Positions 19,780 to 29,106 are shown, numbered from the stretch's first letter. The stretch: 33,151 nt of DNA from Rhodoferax sp. (GCF_028715765.1 NZ_JAQURE010000036.1:1-33151), one strand, 5' to 3'. The notes: a model not told the origin generated them from the letters alone. Program-made: numbers and translations.

Positions 19780-21111
<1,332 letters not shown>

Positions 21112-21132
21112 TTTTTTAACAAGGGGTTTATC

Positions 21133-21357
21133 TTGACTGTTCAACGTTATATTTTGGTTTTTGCGGGCATGTTCATCATGATCTCATTGGCGCTGGGGGT
21201 GGAGGGTAGCCCCTTGTTTGTCAGCAAATGGGCGCTGGCTTTCACCGCGTTTGTGGGGGCTAACCTGTTTCAGTCTGGCTTTACCAATTTTTGCCCGTTG
21301 GGCATCATTTTGAAAAAGCTGGGCGTGCCAGAGTCCCAAATCGGCTGCGCCCGGTAA
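21133..21357 (+). CDS. Small DUF2892 (YgaP-type) inner-membrane protein
   Basis: A 74-residue protein with two hydrophobic segments (about 6-24 and 32-48), recognised as DUF2892, the membrane part of the YgaP rhodanese, with the conserved ending SGFTNFCPLGIILKKLG. Two cysteines are present (in FCPLG and near the C-terminus GCAR). It is often found beside sulfur-handling genes such as rhodaneses and SQR; its exact job is not settled. The start is a TTG at 21133, six bases after AAGGGG, a well-placed ribosome site. It is the last gene of the RND-sqr operon, with the terminator 20 bases after its stop. Confidence 0.88.
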   Translation: MTVQRYILVFAGMFIMISLALGVEGSPLFVSKWALAFTAFVGANLFQSGFTNFCPLGIILKKLGVPESQIGCAR

Positions 21358-21377
21358 CTTTTTCAAGCTCTATGATT

Positions 21378-21411
21378 GACACACAGGTGAACGCCTGTGT
21401 GTCTTTTTTTA
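21378..21411 (+). terminator. Rho-independent terminator of the RND-sqr operon
   Basis: A perfect 10-bp stem GACACACAGG / CCTGTGTGTC (21378-21387 with 21394-21403), a six-base loop TGAACG and a run of seven T (21404-21410). Confidence 0.93.
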
Positions 21412-21428
21412 TTCTGAGCTGATGCGTC

Positions 21429-22157
21429 ATGTCCAACATTCATTCCTGTCCATCGTGTCATGCACCCATGGAAAAGCATTCGCTGCCAAGCGTCTCGGGT
21501 GCGCCGGTGCTGTTGGACTTGTGTTTTGCGTGCCATGGCATCTGGTTTGATCCGCTTGAGAATCTGAAACTCACACCGGCTGCAGTGGTTGAGCTGTTTC
21601 GGCTGCTGCACGCGCACCGTGACGATGCCCGCCAGGCCTTGGCGCACAAACTGGCTTGCCCGCATTGCACCGCCAGCCTGGCACAGGGGTTTGACGTGGT
21701 CAAAAGCGGCCGCTACATCACTTACCGCTGTCCCAAGCGCCACGGGCGCTTCAGCGTGTTCAGCAGTTTCATGATCGAAAAAGGCTTTGTGCGCCAGCTC
21801 ACGCAACCGGAGGTGGCTGATCTGGCACAGCGGGTGGCGGTGATTTACTGCAACAGTTGCGGCGCACCGGTAGACCTGCGCAAAGACGCCGCATGTCCCT
21901 ACTGCCGTGCCGCGTTTTCATTGCTCGACCCGCAGGCGGTTGAGCGCGCGTTGCAAGGCTACGCCAAGGCCACCAGTCAGGCGGGTTCGCTTCACATGCC
22001 AGAGCTGGCCGATGCACTGGTGATGGTGGAGCGTGATCGCGTGAAAGCCCAGCGTGAAGCCAAAGCAGAGCACCAGTCGTTTCAACTGACCCGCGCCGCA
22101 GATGGCGTGGACTTGTGGGCGCTGGGCTTGGCGCTGGTTTGGAAAATGGTGGATTGA
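21429..22157 (+). CDS. Triple zinc-ribbon protein of unknown function
   Basis: A 242-residue soluble protein whose function I do not recognise. It carries three CxxC-type zinc sites: C7/C10 with C32/C35 (the zf-TFIIB pattern CPSC...CFACHGIWFD), C77/C80 with C101 and H105, and C141/C144 with C156/C159. The middle helix-rich part has Arg/His-rich stretches, and the C-terminus (DLWALGLALVWKMVD) is tryptophan-rich and amphipathic. It lies after the operon terminator with its own weak ribosome site (GAG ten bases before ATG 21429), and converges with the LysM-FecR gene, only 20 bases apart. It could be a nucleic-acid-binding or protein-assembly factor; no catalytic motif is visible. Confidence 0.85.
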   Translation: MSNIHSCPSCHAPMEKHSLPSVSGAPVLLDLCFACHGIWFDPLENLKLTPAAVVELFRLLHAHRDDARQALAHKLACPHCTASLAQGFDVVKSGRYITYRCPKRHGRFSVFSSFMIEKGFVRQLTQPEVADLAQRVAVIYCNSCGAPVDLRKDAACPYCRAAFSLLDPQAVERALQGYAKATSQAGSLHMPELADALVMVERDRVKAQREAKAEHQSFQLTRAADGVDLWALGLALVWKMVD

Positions 22158-22177
22158 GTCGGACCACCGCCGTCTGC

Positions 22178-23665
22178 TCATACCGTAGCGCTTCGTTGAC
22201 GTTTGGTTTTGCCTTTTGATGGCTTGGATTTTTGTGAACTTTGCGTCAGTGGGCTGGCCAAGGGTGTCCACTTCAACGTGCCGGTCGATAAGCCTTCCAA
22301 GCGGTAACTGGCAGGGCTCAACAGCGCACCATCAGCCTGGGTCACAGTGAAATTGACCCAATGGGCTTGCGCAACATCGAGCCCATCCAGCGGCAAGCTG
22401 ATGACCGCCGCCACCGGGTTGACCAAGGCCTTGACCACCCGTACATAGGGCTGATGGTTGAGATGGATGCTGGCGAGCACGATGTGGCTGGCGTCCAGCC
22501 CCAGTGCGTCAAGTTGCAGCACAGGTTTGCCATCTGCCACCTGAAGACGTGGGTTGACTGCTTGCCACTGCGCCGTTGGGGCATGGGCGTCTTGTGGCAA
22601 GAGCACCTGTAACTGGGTCATGGCGTTGAAGCCTTCCAAGGTGTCAGCATCAATGCCGCGCACGCGCAAGTGCCACAGCCCATTGGGCAAACCCGAGAAA
22701 TCTGCCTGTCCATGGAGAGCCACCACCTGCTCGTGCACGATGTTGCTGAAATCTTGAAAGCCAGAGACCTGCACCCGAAAACGCTGGGCACCGGTCAGGC
22801 TGGGCACGGGCCAGCTTGCTTGAGGCTTGTGCACCACTGCAGTGGTGAGCTTAGGGGCTTTGAGCAAGGGCGACACTTTGATGCGCTGCACGCTTGGGTT
22901 CAACACCGTGCCAGTGCCTTTGGGCAAGTCTGCGCCAGTTTTTTGAGCCGCGTTGTCAGCCCGAACCAAGCCGTCCAGCACTTCGGTGCGGGCGTTTTGC
23001 AGGCTGGGGTCTTCATAGGCCACCCGAAACACGGTGCCGCGCACACCGACCACCGAGGTTGGGGTTTCGACCCTCAGCGGTGTGGTGCGCTTGGGCAACT
23101 TGGAGGCCAACACATCCAGTGCGCCGCGGCTGAGGCTGATCAAGCCGGTGAACCAATTGGGGTTGGGCGGGCGGTTGGCGTCAAATTTGCCGAAATCAAT
23201 CATCTGGCTGGTGGTCAGGCGCGCCGTGGTGTTGGGCATCAGGGTCACGCGGCTTTGGTCGGGCAGCAGCAACTGCGCCGAGGCATTTGCACCAGTTTGC
23301 AGCTCTGCCCCTTCCTGGATGAAGCTGCCCGCTGACACCCGTTCACCCGCCACACGCACGTCGCCCGAGCTGCTGACCAGTTGGGCGGGCTGGGCACGTG
23401 TTTTCAGCAAACCCATTGGAATTTGCAACACCTGCCCTGGGTGAATCGCGTTGGGGTTTTTCAGTCGATTCACTTCGGCCACCTGTTTCCAACCTTCGAC
23501 GTTGGTAAAGGAGGCCTCGGCCATTTTGATCAGCTCGTCACCGCTCTTCACGGTGTAGGCAAGCGTGGGTTCTGCGGCAAAGCTGGCCAAGTGGGTGGCC
23601 AGCATGGCGCCAAGCAGTGACCACTTGATGGGTGAGATCAGCCTTGAAAGATGCACTGTGTTCAT
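22178..23665 (-). CDS. Exported LysM and FecR domain protein
   Basis: Predicted periplasmic protein of 495 residues. A signal peptide (core WSLLGAMLATHLASFA) ends near residue 31. A LysM domain follows (about 37-83: YTVKSGDELIKMAEASFTN, NAIHPGQVLQIP), which binds peptidoglycan. Next is a FecR domain (about 95-215: SSGDVRVAGERVSAG, QLLLPDQSRVTLMPNT, SVVGVRGTVFRV), here without the cytoplasmic anti-sigma part of true FecR. The C-terminal half has a beta-rich region of about 200 residues and ends in a Lys/Ser-rich tail (SQKSKPSKGKTKRQ). I chose ATG 23665, with AAGG seven bases upstream, over the GTG one codon before it. In related bacteria such proteins often sit by adenylate cyclase or autotransporter genes; none is seen here. 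Its role is unknown, probably cell-envelope sensing or structure. Confidence 0.9.
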   Translation of the reverse strand: MNTVHLSRLISPIKWSLLGAMLATHLASFAAEPTLAYTVKSGDELIKMAEASFTNVEGWKQVAEVNRLKNPNAIHPGQVLQIPMGLLKTRAQPAQLVSSSGDVRVAGERVSAGSFIQEGAELQTGANASAQLLLPDQSRVTLMPNTTARLTTSQMIDFGKFDANRPPNPNWFTGLISLSRGALDVLASKLPKRTTPLRVETPTSVVGVRGTVFRVAYEDPSLQNARTEVLDGLVRADNAAQKTGADLPKGTGTVLNPSVQRIKVSPLLKAPKLTTAVVHKPQASWPVPSLTGAQRFRVQVSGFQDFSNIVHEQVVALHGQADFSGLPNGLWHLRVRGIDADTLEGFNAMTQLQVLLPQDAHAPTAQWQAVNPRLQVADGKPVLQLDALGLDASHIVLASIHLNHQPYVRVVKALVNPVAAVISLPLDGLDVAQAHWVNFTVTQADGALLSPASYRLEGLSTGTLKWTPLASPLTQSSQKSKPSKGKTKRQRSATV

Positions 23666-23706
23666 CACAAAACCTTGAAATTATGAGTTGTTCCATTGAC
23701 TTTCCG

Positions 23707-23735
23707 AGTCTACGTTTCAAGTGACCTGAACACAA
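23707..23735 (-). promoter_or_regulatory. Weak candidate promoter for the LysM-FecR gene
   Basis: On the minus strand TTGTGT (23730-23735) and TAGACT (23707-23712) are separated by 17 bases, each matching the sigma-70 consensus at four of six positions. It lies 42 bases before the ATG in the 197-base spacer after thiL; nothing else is recognisable in that spacer. Confidence 0.3.
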
Positions 23736-23862
23736 TTCATGCACCTCAACAGATCAAACCGTTGCGTTGATTTGTCACACAGATGCTGTAATGTTGCAGT
23801 GCAGCACGATAGATGTTCTTCGAGTTTCCACGGGCGATCAGTTCAACAAGGATGTCGCCAGA

Positions 23863-24876
23863 TCAGTCAGCGAAGTGGTCAAACGAGGCAAAGGTGTGGG
23901 GCAGGGGTTGGCCTTGGGCGTCCAGCACGCGCAAGCCAGGCGTGGCCTCCATCTGGCCGATGCGGCGCACGGGCGTTTGGCAGCCTGCCGCAGCAGCGGC
24001 CACGGCGCTGCGCTGCGCTGGCGAGGCGGTGAACAGCAGTTCGTAGTCATCGCCGCCAGCCAGTGCCAGGTGGTACCAGTAGGACATAGAAAAATTTATA
24101 TCAAATACGTCTCTAGCGCTTATTGAATTTGCGTAAGCAGCTATTGATTGAATAGCATCATCAGCCCAAACTGTGGCTCCCAAGTGGGACAGTTCCAGCA
24201 TGTGCCCCAGGTCGCCAAGCAGGCCGTCGCTGATGTCGATGGCCGCACTGGCGATGCCGCGCAGCGCCAGGCCCAGTGCCACGCGTGGGGTAGGGGTTTC
24301 GAGTCGCGCGCGCGTTGCAAGCAGCACATCATCCGGCAGGGTGATGCGGCCAAGCAGTGCGTCTAGCGCCAACCGTGCGTCGCCAATGCTGCCACTCACG
24401 TACAAATCGTCACCGGCGCAAGCGCCACTGCGCAGCAAGGCCTGGGTGTGACCATGCGCCACCGGCACTTCGCCAAACACGGTGATGCAAATGTTCAGCG
24501 GCCCGCGGGTGGTGTCGCCACCGATCAACTCACATGCATGGGCATCTGCTAGGGTAAACAGGCCTTCAGAAAAGGCGGCCAGCCAAGGCTCGTTCACCTC
24601 GGGCAGCGCCAGCGCCAGGGTGAACGCCAGGGGTTGGGCGCCGCACGCTGCCAGGTCACTTAAGTTCACCGCCAAGGCTTTGTGGCCCAGGGTGCGAGGG
24701 TTGACATCGGCAAAGAAGTGGCGCCCCTGCACCAGCATGTCACTGGAAATGGCCAGTTGGTGGCCTGGGGTGGGCTGCAGCAGGGCGCAGTCGTCACCCA
24801 CACCCAGCGCGGCGCGGCGGCTTGGGCGCGTGAAATAGCGCTTGATCAGATCAAATTCACCCGCCATGCGTGTCAT
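23863..24876 (-). CDS. thiL: Thiamine-monophosphate kinase
   Basis: Phosphorylates thiamine monophosphate to thiamine diphosphate, the cofactor form, in the cytoplasm. Family motifs are in order: GEFDLIKRYF (start), GVGDDCALLQP, SSDMLVQGRHF, HKALAVNLSDLAACGA, LIGGDTTRG, DISDGLLGDLGH and LALAGGDDYELLF. At about 337 residues it is slightly long for the family; the surplus is a segment at about 241-268, between WADDAIQ and HLALAGGDDYE, that is encoded by a copy of repeat R. The start could be ATG 24876 or ATG 24867; both overlap the end of the upstream membrane-protein gene, so translation is probably coupled. Metal-binding and nucleotide-binding motifs are intact, so the enzyme is expected to work despite the insert. 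Confidence 0.95.
   Translation of the reverse strand: MTRMAGEFDLIKRYFTRPSRRAALGVGDDCALLQPTPGHQLAISSDMLVQGRHFFADVNPRTLGHKALAVNLSDLAACGAQPLAFTLALALPEVNEPWLAAFSEGLFTLADAHACELIGGDTTRGPLNICITVFGEVPVAHGHTQALLRSGACAGDDLYVSGSIGDARLALDALLGRITLPDDVLLATRARLETPTPRVALGLALRGIASAAIDISDGLLGDLGHMLELSHLGATVWADDAIQSIAAYANSISARDVFDINFSMSYWYHLALAGGDDYELLFTASPAQRSAVAAAAAGCQTPVRRIGQMEATPGLRVLDAQGQPLPHTFASFDHFAD
24100..24160 (-). repeat. Short dispersed repeat R, copy 5, in frame inside thiL
   Basis: On the minus strand it reads AATAGCTGCTTACGCAAATT then CAATAAGCGCTAGAGACG, close to copies 1 and 2. It lies wholly in the thiL frame and encodes roughly IQSIAAYANSISARDVFDIN without a stop. Its AT-rich composition contrasts with the flanking gene. 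Confidence 0.8.
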
Positions 24877-26914
24877 TTTTTGGGGTTGGCTGGGCCTCGG
24901 GAGCCGGCCAGAAGAAGCTGCGCAGCTGGGTGCGCGCGCGCTGGCGAATGGCTTGCCCAATGCGGCGGCGCTCCACCCCCGAGACGTTGTGTGCGCGCAG
25001 CGCCAGCACAAACGCCAAGTAAAAACTCACCCCCACATTGAGCACGCCAGTGAGCAAAATGCCCAACACACACCACCAAAAAATGCCTTGCGTCAGCAGT
25101 GCAGTGCCCATGTGGCCCGCTGCTGCAGCCAGCTGGCCGGTGGAGAGCGTGACGTGGCGCACCTCAAGATCAAGCCCAAAAAAAGTGGCAAAGGCGGGCA
25201 CCAGCCCCAGCATCAAACCCAATGAAATGTTGGCTGCCAGGCCAGAGATGTTGTGGCGCATAAAGTTGGCCCAGCGCTGCGCCCGCTCGGGCGCCAGCCA
25301 GCGCGTCAAGCGTGGATGAAAGCGAATGGCAGAGTCCAGTTTGTTGAGCACAAACCAGTTTTCTGTCCAACCCGCCAGAATGCTCGATGCAAACAGCAGC
25401 ACGCCGGTGAGCGCTGCAAACAGCAACGTGGGGCCACGCACATCCAGGCTGTGCAACACATGTTCGGACTCTTTGGCGTCAATCATGGGCGCGCCAAACA
25501 GCCACCACATGGCAGCACTGAGCAGCAGCACAGTGGGAGCCACCAGCGCCAAGTTGCCCACCACCGCTGCCACTTGCGAGCGCACCAAGTGCGAGACTTC
25601 ATCCACAAACCCCTCAATGGCGTGGGCAGAGCCCAGGTCTTTGAGCTTGGCAGCCATGGCCGGCGCTGTCATGGCCGGCTGTTTGGTGGCTACTGTGTAA
25701 TGCAGCAGCTGAATCAGCACAAAGCTCAAGGCGTAATTCATGCCGGCATAAAAACCGCTCCAAAAAGCCGACAGGCTCAGCGACAGCACGGCAAATTTAA
25801 ACAGCGTGGTGAGCGACATCACTGCGCCACCGCCTGCCGCATCGCGCAGCATTTGAAAATATTCGCCTCGGGTGCGGGTGATGTAGTGCTCACCCGTTTC
25901 CGAGCTGCGCTCGGCTACTTTAGCGGCCAGCATGGATGAGTTGGCGGTGATCAGCGCCCGCACGCTGCGGCGCTCTTGCCCCACCTGCACCAGGTGCGCC
26001 AACAACTGGGCGGTGTGGCGCTGCGGGGTGTCAGACAGCAGGCAGTCCAGCAGGGCGCGGATGCGCAACACCCGGGTGCGCAGTTGGCGCAACTGAAACA
26101 CCAGGTTGATAGAAATGCCGTGAGCCTCCAGGTGGGTATAGACCGATGCCGCCGCATGGCGACAGGCTTCCAGCCGCTCCAAAAACTGCGCCAATGCAGT
26201 GGTGCGCTCGGCACTGGCTTGCTGGGGCTGCGCTAAAAAAGCCAACTGCAGGGCATCAAAATCAGCGGCCAAGGCATGAAAAGGTGCAGTTTCCCGTGCT
26301 GGTGCGCTCATGCGTTGCCGCAGCTCGGGAGAAAACCCAGTGGCGCGAATTTGACTGGTGCAAAACGTCAAGGCTTCGAGCAAGGTGGCCTGCCAGGGCG
26401 TGATGTGGTGCTGCCATTGGGCAGGAATCCAGGCACAGCTGCCGTCTGTCATGCGATTGCAGTCAGCCGCCTGCAGCATCTGTGCCAATCGGTTCAAAGT
26501 GGTGTCGTCCAAGGCGTTGAGCCACAGGGCATCAAAGGGGTCGTTCAGCACCAGCGAAAACAGCGCCGCTGCATCGGTGGTTTCCGGGCTGGTAGGCAGC
26601 CACTTTTGGCTCAAGCGTCCGGCCAGTTCACTCAAGAAAGCGGTACGAGATGAAAACCCATAGTCGGCCAGCAGGGCAGTGGCATCCACCGTGCCCAGCA
26701 GCAGTTGCCACCAGCTTTGCAGTTTCTCAAGCGTGGCCGGGCGTTGCTGCAGTGTGTCGAGCAGCAGCGTCACGCGTGACAGGGTGCGTGGCACCGAGTT
26801 GCGGCTGCCACGCACCCAGTTCAACATGTCTATCAGCCACAGGTGGCGATGCGCCAAATCGGCCTGGGGGTCAAGGGCATCCAGCAGTTCAGACAGGTCA
26901 GTGTGTGGGGTCAT
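24857..26914 (-). CDS. Multi-pass membrane protein of the 'site-specific recombinase' (Gcr-type) family
   Basis: A 685-residue protein that I recognise as the Pfam family called site-specific recombinase, named after Neisseria Gcr. The N-terminal 330 residues are helical and soluble-looking; the C-terminal half holds about five to seven hydrophobic segments (VMSLTTLFKFAVLSLSLSAF, VVGNLALVAPTVLLLSAAMW, LLFAALTGVLLFASSILAGW, and further ones near 575-655). I see no serine- or tyrosine-recombinase active-site motif, so the family name is probably misleading for this protein. ATG 26914 lies four bases after apaG, and the end overlaps thiL, so apaG, this gene and thiL look like one operon. The true function is unknown. 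Confidence 0.82.
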   Translation of the reverse strand: MTPHTDLSELLDALDPQADLAHRHLWLIDMLNWVRGSRNSVPRTLSRVTLLLDTLQQRPATLEKLQSWWQLLLGTVDATALLADYGFSSRTAFLSELAGRLSQKWLPTSPETTDAAALFSLVLNDPFDALWLNALDDTTLNRLAQMLQAADCNRMTDGSCAWIPAQWQHHITPWQATLLEALTFCTSQIRATGFSPELRQRMSAPARETAPFHALAADFDALQLAFLAQPQQASAERTTALAQFLERLEACRHAAASVYTHLEAHGISINLVFQLRQLRTRVLRIRALLDCLLSDTPQRHTAQLLAHLVQVGQERRSVRALITANSSMLAAKVAERSSETGEHYITRTRGEYFQMLRDAAGGGAVMSLTTLFKFAVLSLSLSAFWSGFYAGMNYALSFVLIQLLHYTVATKQPAMTAPAMAAKLKDLGSAHAIEGFVDEVSHLVRSQVAAVVGNLALVAPTVLLLSAAMWWLFGAPMIDAKESEHVLHSLDVRGPTLLFAALTGVLLFASSILAGWTENWFVLNKLDSAIRFHPRLTRWLAPERAQRWANFMRHNISGLAANISLGLMLGLVPAFATFFGLDLEVRHVTLSTGQLAAAAGHMGTALLTQGIFWWCVLGILLTGVLNVGVSFYLAFVLALRAHNVSGVERRRIGQAIRQRARTQLRSFFWPAPEAQPTPKNDTHGG

Positions 26915-26918
26915 AAGT

Positions 26919-27320
26919 TCAGTGAAGTGTGGGTTTGTCGCCGTGTTCGCTCAAGCCATCGAGCACAAACATGGGCACATCCACCTCAAATTTGTCAGCG
27001 TTTTCACTGACACAAAAGAAACTGCCGTGCATGGTGCCGGTGGGCGTGCGCAGCCGGGTGCCGCTGGTGTATTCAAAAGATTCACCGGGCTGCAGCAACG
27101 GCTGATGCCCCACCACACCCAAGCCTTTGACCTTTTCATTGCGGCCATGGGCATCATTGACATTCCAGCTGCGCGAAATCACTTGCGCAGCCAGCTGCCC
27201 GGTGTTGCGAATGGTGATGGTGTAGGCAAAAAAATACAAATCTTGCGACGGGTCCGACTGTGCGGCCAGGTAGCGTGGTTTGACTTGTATATGGAGTTGA
27301 TAAGGTGGGTTGGTGTGCAT
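26919..27320 (-). CDS. apaG: ApaG family protein
   Basis: A small soluble beta-sandwich protein (133 residues; the family is about 125). It matches ApaG through YFFAYTITIRNTG, LISRSWN-like VISRSWNVNDAHG, VKGLGVVGHQPLLQPGE, YTSGTRLRTPTGTMHGSFF and the C-terminal VDVPMFVLD. In Salmonella the gene was linked to cobalt resistance and magnesium efflux, but the biochemical role is not settled. I chose ATG 27320; an in-frame TTG at 27341 adds seven residues and neither start has a clear ribosome site. It is first in the apparent apaG, membrane protein, thiL operon and follows gspC by 115 bases on the same strand. Confidence 0.94.
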   Translation of the reverse strand: MHTNPPYQLHIQVKPRYLAAQSDPSQDLYFFAYTITIRNTGQLAAQVISRSWNVNDAHGRNEKVKGLGVVGHQPLLQPGESFEYTSGTRLRTPTGTMHGSFFCVSENADKFEVDVPMFVLDGLSEHGDKPTLH

Positions 27321-27435
27321 GGGGGTGATGCTAAAGGGCAATGTGACTTAGACCGTGCCGGTGGTTGCCAGTTGCCACACACGCTCCATGTTTTTGCATG
27401 CATGCGCAAGGCAGTGGGTATTGCTTTACAAGCCC

Positions 27436-27897
27436 TTAGCGTGCAGTGGGCGGCACAGGTAATTTCAGTGTCAGATTTGTCGCGGTGTTGTCGGTAGCAC
27501 CCAGCTCAACACTGCGGCTGTGTACCGACAAGAGCATCATGTCCGGCGCGACCAGCTCACCCACCCGGTAGGGTTTGGCGGGTTTGTCACCGGTGGCAAT
27601 CAAGGCCCGCCCATGGTCTTGCCCCTGGGCAATCACGCCCAGTAATTTGAAGGTGCTGCTGGTTTGGGTTGTCGAGGCAGCCAGGCTGGGTGCGTAATCA
27701 GATGTGCGCTCCCCCAGCAACTGCGCCAGCTTGGCGGTGTTGATGACGTTTGGCGCTTGCGGTGGGGTGGCAGTTTTCACGGTTGCGCTTGAGTTGCTCA
27801 TTTTCAACACCCAAAACACAGCACAGGCTGCAGTCAAGGCACAGAGCACAAAAGAGATCAGGCGTGGTGGCCAATGTTCGGCAAGTTTGAGATTCAT
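27436..27897 (-). CDS. gspC: Type II secretion GspC-like inner-membrane protein, short form
   Basis: A bitopic inner-membrane protein that in type II secretion links the inner-membrane platform to the GspD secretin. At 153 residues it has a short cytoplasmic N-terminus, one membrane helix (LISFVLCALTAACAVFWVL) and a homology region (FKLLGVIAQGQDHGRALIAT, KPYRVGELVAPDMMLLSV), but no PDZ or coiled-coil domain, so it is about half the length of classical GspC. ATG 27897 has GGAT nine bases upstream; a TTG at 27912 is less likely. It is transcribed away from the gspG-M cluster, with a repeat-filled spacer of 0.76 kb between them. I recall a similar divergent gspC in Burkholderia. Confidence 0.85.
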   Translation of the reverse strand: MNLKLAEHWPPRLISFVLCALTAACAVFWVLKMSNSSATVKTATPPQAPNVINTAKLAQLLGERTSDYAPSLAASTTQTSSTFKLLGVIAQGQDHGRALIATGDKPAKPYRVGELVAPDMMLLSVHSRSVELGATDNTATNLTLKLPVPPTAR

Positions 27898-28047
27898 GCT
27901 GACATTATCCAAAATTGGTTGACTGTGGGTTCTGGTTCATCTTCATCTTATGGTACCCAATGGACTGACTTCTATCGGACTAGGGCACAGGTGCGGTTCA
28001 AGCTGTTGTGCTGGATGGCGTTCAGGGTGAAACACGGCAGGGCGACT

Positions 28048-28155
28048 GGGTCAGGGGCGTGCGGTTTTGGGGTTAAAGCACGCGCGGGGCTGACGGATCA
28101 GTGTGCCAACACCTTCTTCGCGCGCATTTCACCCCAAAGCCCGGTCCCCTGACCC
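28048..28155 (-). repeat. 108-bp imperfect palindrome, unit C
   Basis: Begins GGGTCAGGGGCG and ends CCCCTGACCC, with arms GGTTTTGGGGTTAAAGCACG and CGCGCATTTCACCCCAAAGC. Reverse-complement partner of unit B. Confidence 0.75.
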
Positions 28156-28195
28156 AATCACCCTACCTCACTTGGTTTGGACTCAGATATTTATA

Positions 28196-28252
28196 AGAAA
28201 ACAGCTTGTAGACCATGTATGGCATGCATAAGCAGCTACTATTTTTGTTATG
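28196..28252 (-). repeat. Short dispersed repeat R, copy 6 (inside composite element)
   Basis: On the minus strand: AATAGTAGCTGCTTATGCAT, then ACATGGTCTACAAGC. Counterpart of copy 3. Confidence 0.65.
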
Positions 28253-28347
28253 ACTGTGACTACGGCATACAGCCCTACCTCGATCAATCAGCCTCCACTG
28301 TGGTCTTCAACCCCATGCCGCATCCACACAGATAAGGCGTGGTGGTT

Positions 28348-28456
28348 GGGTCAGGTGACCGGGCTTTGGGGGTAAATGCGCGCGCAAGTGGTGTTGGGCT
28401 TAATGAACCATCAGCCCCGCGCGTGCTTTACCCCCAAAACCGCATGCACCTGACAC
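28348..28456 (-). repeat. 109-bp imperfect palindrome, unit D
   Basis: Begins GGGTCAGGTGACC and ends GCACCTGACAC, with arms GGCTTTGGGGGTAAATGCGC and GCGTGCTTTACCCCCAAAAC. Reverse-complement partner of unit A. Confidence 0.75.
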
Positions 28457-28662
28457 AGCCGCCGCGCCGTGCCAGAGCCACCAAAACAACAACAGCGTCA
28501 GAGTAACCACAACAGCATCCGAGCCAGCATCCCTATAACAAACCGCGACACCAAAGACACCGCACCCTCAGGCGCTGCAACATTCAGTCTCTAACGCGTT
28601 TCTGGCTAAACTCAGTCACGCATTTTTAGTGCTCATGCTTATTTGGGGAAGATATCAACACC

Positions 28663-29106
28663 ATGAACTCTGGTTTCACTCACTTTTCTCGCCGCCTGCA
28701 ACGCGGTTTTACCTTGATCGAACTCATGGTGGTGCTGCTCATCATTGGTGTGCTGGCCGCACTCATCGTGCCCAACGTGCTAGACCGCGCCGACGATGCC
28801 CGTGTCACGGCCGCCAAGACCGATGTCACCAACCTGATGCAAGCCCTGAAACTTTACAAGTTAGACAACCAGCGTTACCCCACAGCCGAGCAAGGCCTGC
28901 AAGCGCTGCTGGTCAAGCCCACGGCGGCGCCGCTGCCAGGCAACTGGAAAACTTACCTCGATCAACTGCCCAAAGACCCTTGGGGACAGGCCTATGTGTA
29001 CCTGAACCCTGGCATCAAAGGCGAGGTCGACGTGATGTCTTACGGTGCCGACGGCCAGCCCGGTGGTGACGGCAAAAACGCTGACGTAGGCAGCTGGCAA
29101 CCCTGA
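28663..29106 (+). CDS. gspG: Type II secretion major pseudopilin GspG
   Basis: Main subunit of the periplasmic pseudopilus that pushes folded proteins through the secretin. At 147 residues it has a short basic leader (SRRLQRG), the prepilin-peptidase site G-FTLIELMVV with the essential Glu at +5, a hydrophobic helix, and the GspG C-terminal motifs YPTAEQGLQALLVKP, DPWGQAYVYLNPG and SYGADGQPGGDGKNADVGSW, which contain the calcium-binding loop. ATG 28663 is preceded by GGGGAAGA at a rather long spacing. It is the first gene of the plus-strand gsp cluster; its stop overlaps the gspH start (TGATG). Confidence 0.97.
   Translation: MNSGFTHFSRRLQRGFTLIELMVVLLIIGVLAALIVPNVLDRADDARVTAAKTDVTNLMQALKLYKLDNQRYPTAEQGLQALLVKPTAAPLPGNWKTYLDQLPKDPWGQAYVYLNPGIKGEVDVMSYGADGQPGGDGKNADVGSWQP

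Larger units (their letters stand above)
28034..28490 (-). repeat. Composite repeat element, copy 2 (inverted relative to 12828-13246)
   Basis: The reverse complement follows copy 1 from edge to edge: GGCAGGGCGACTGGGTCAGG, unit C, ACTCAGATATTTATAAGAAA, a copy of R, CCACACAGATAAGGCGTGG, unit D, GCCGCCGCGCCGTGCC and CCAAAACAACAACA. About 35 bases more than in copy 1 lie between R and unit D. Confidence 0.8.
27898..28662. other. Gene-free 0.76 kb spacer between divergent gspC and gspG
   Basis: Holds the inverted copy of the composite repeat at 28034-28490. The remaining flanks must contain the two divergent promoters, but I could not identify good hexamers. There is no credible coding region. 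Confidence 0.7.

Noticed and set aside
27342..27435. A 13-codon frame (MERVWQLATTGTV) before apaG as a leader peptide
   Set aside because: It has no run of one amino acid, no following terminator-antiterminator structure and no ribosome site worth naming.
24857..28490. A phase-variable invertible segment driven by the recombinase-family gene
   Set aside because: The protein shows no recombinase motif and has membrane segments, and the inverted repeats are large dispersed elements, not short recombination sites.
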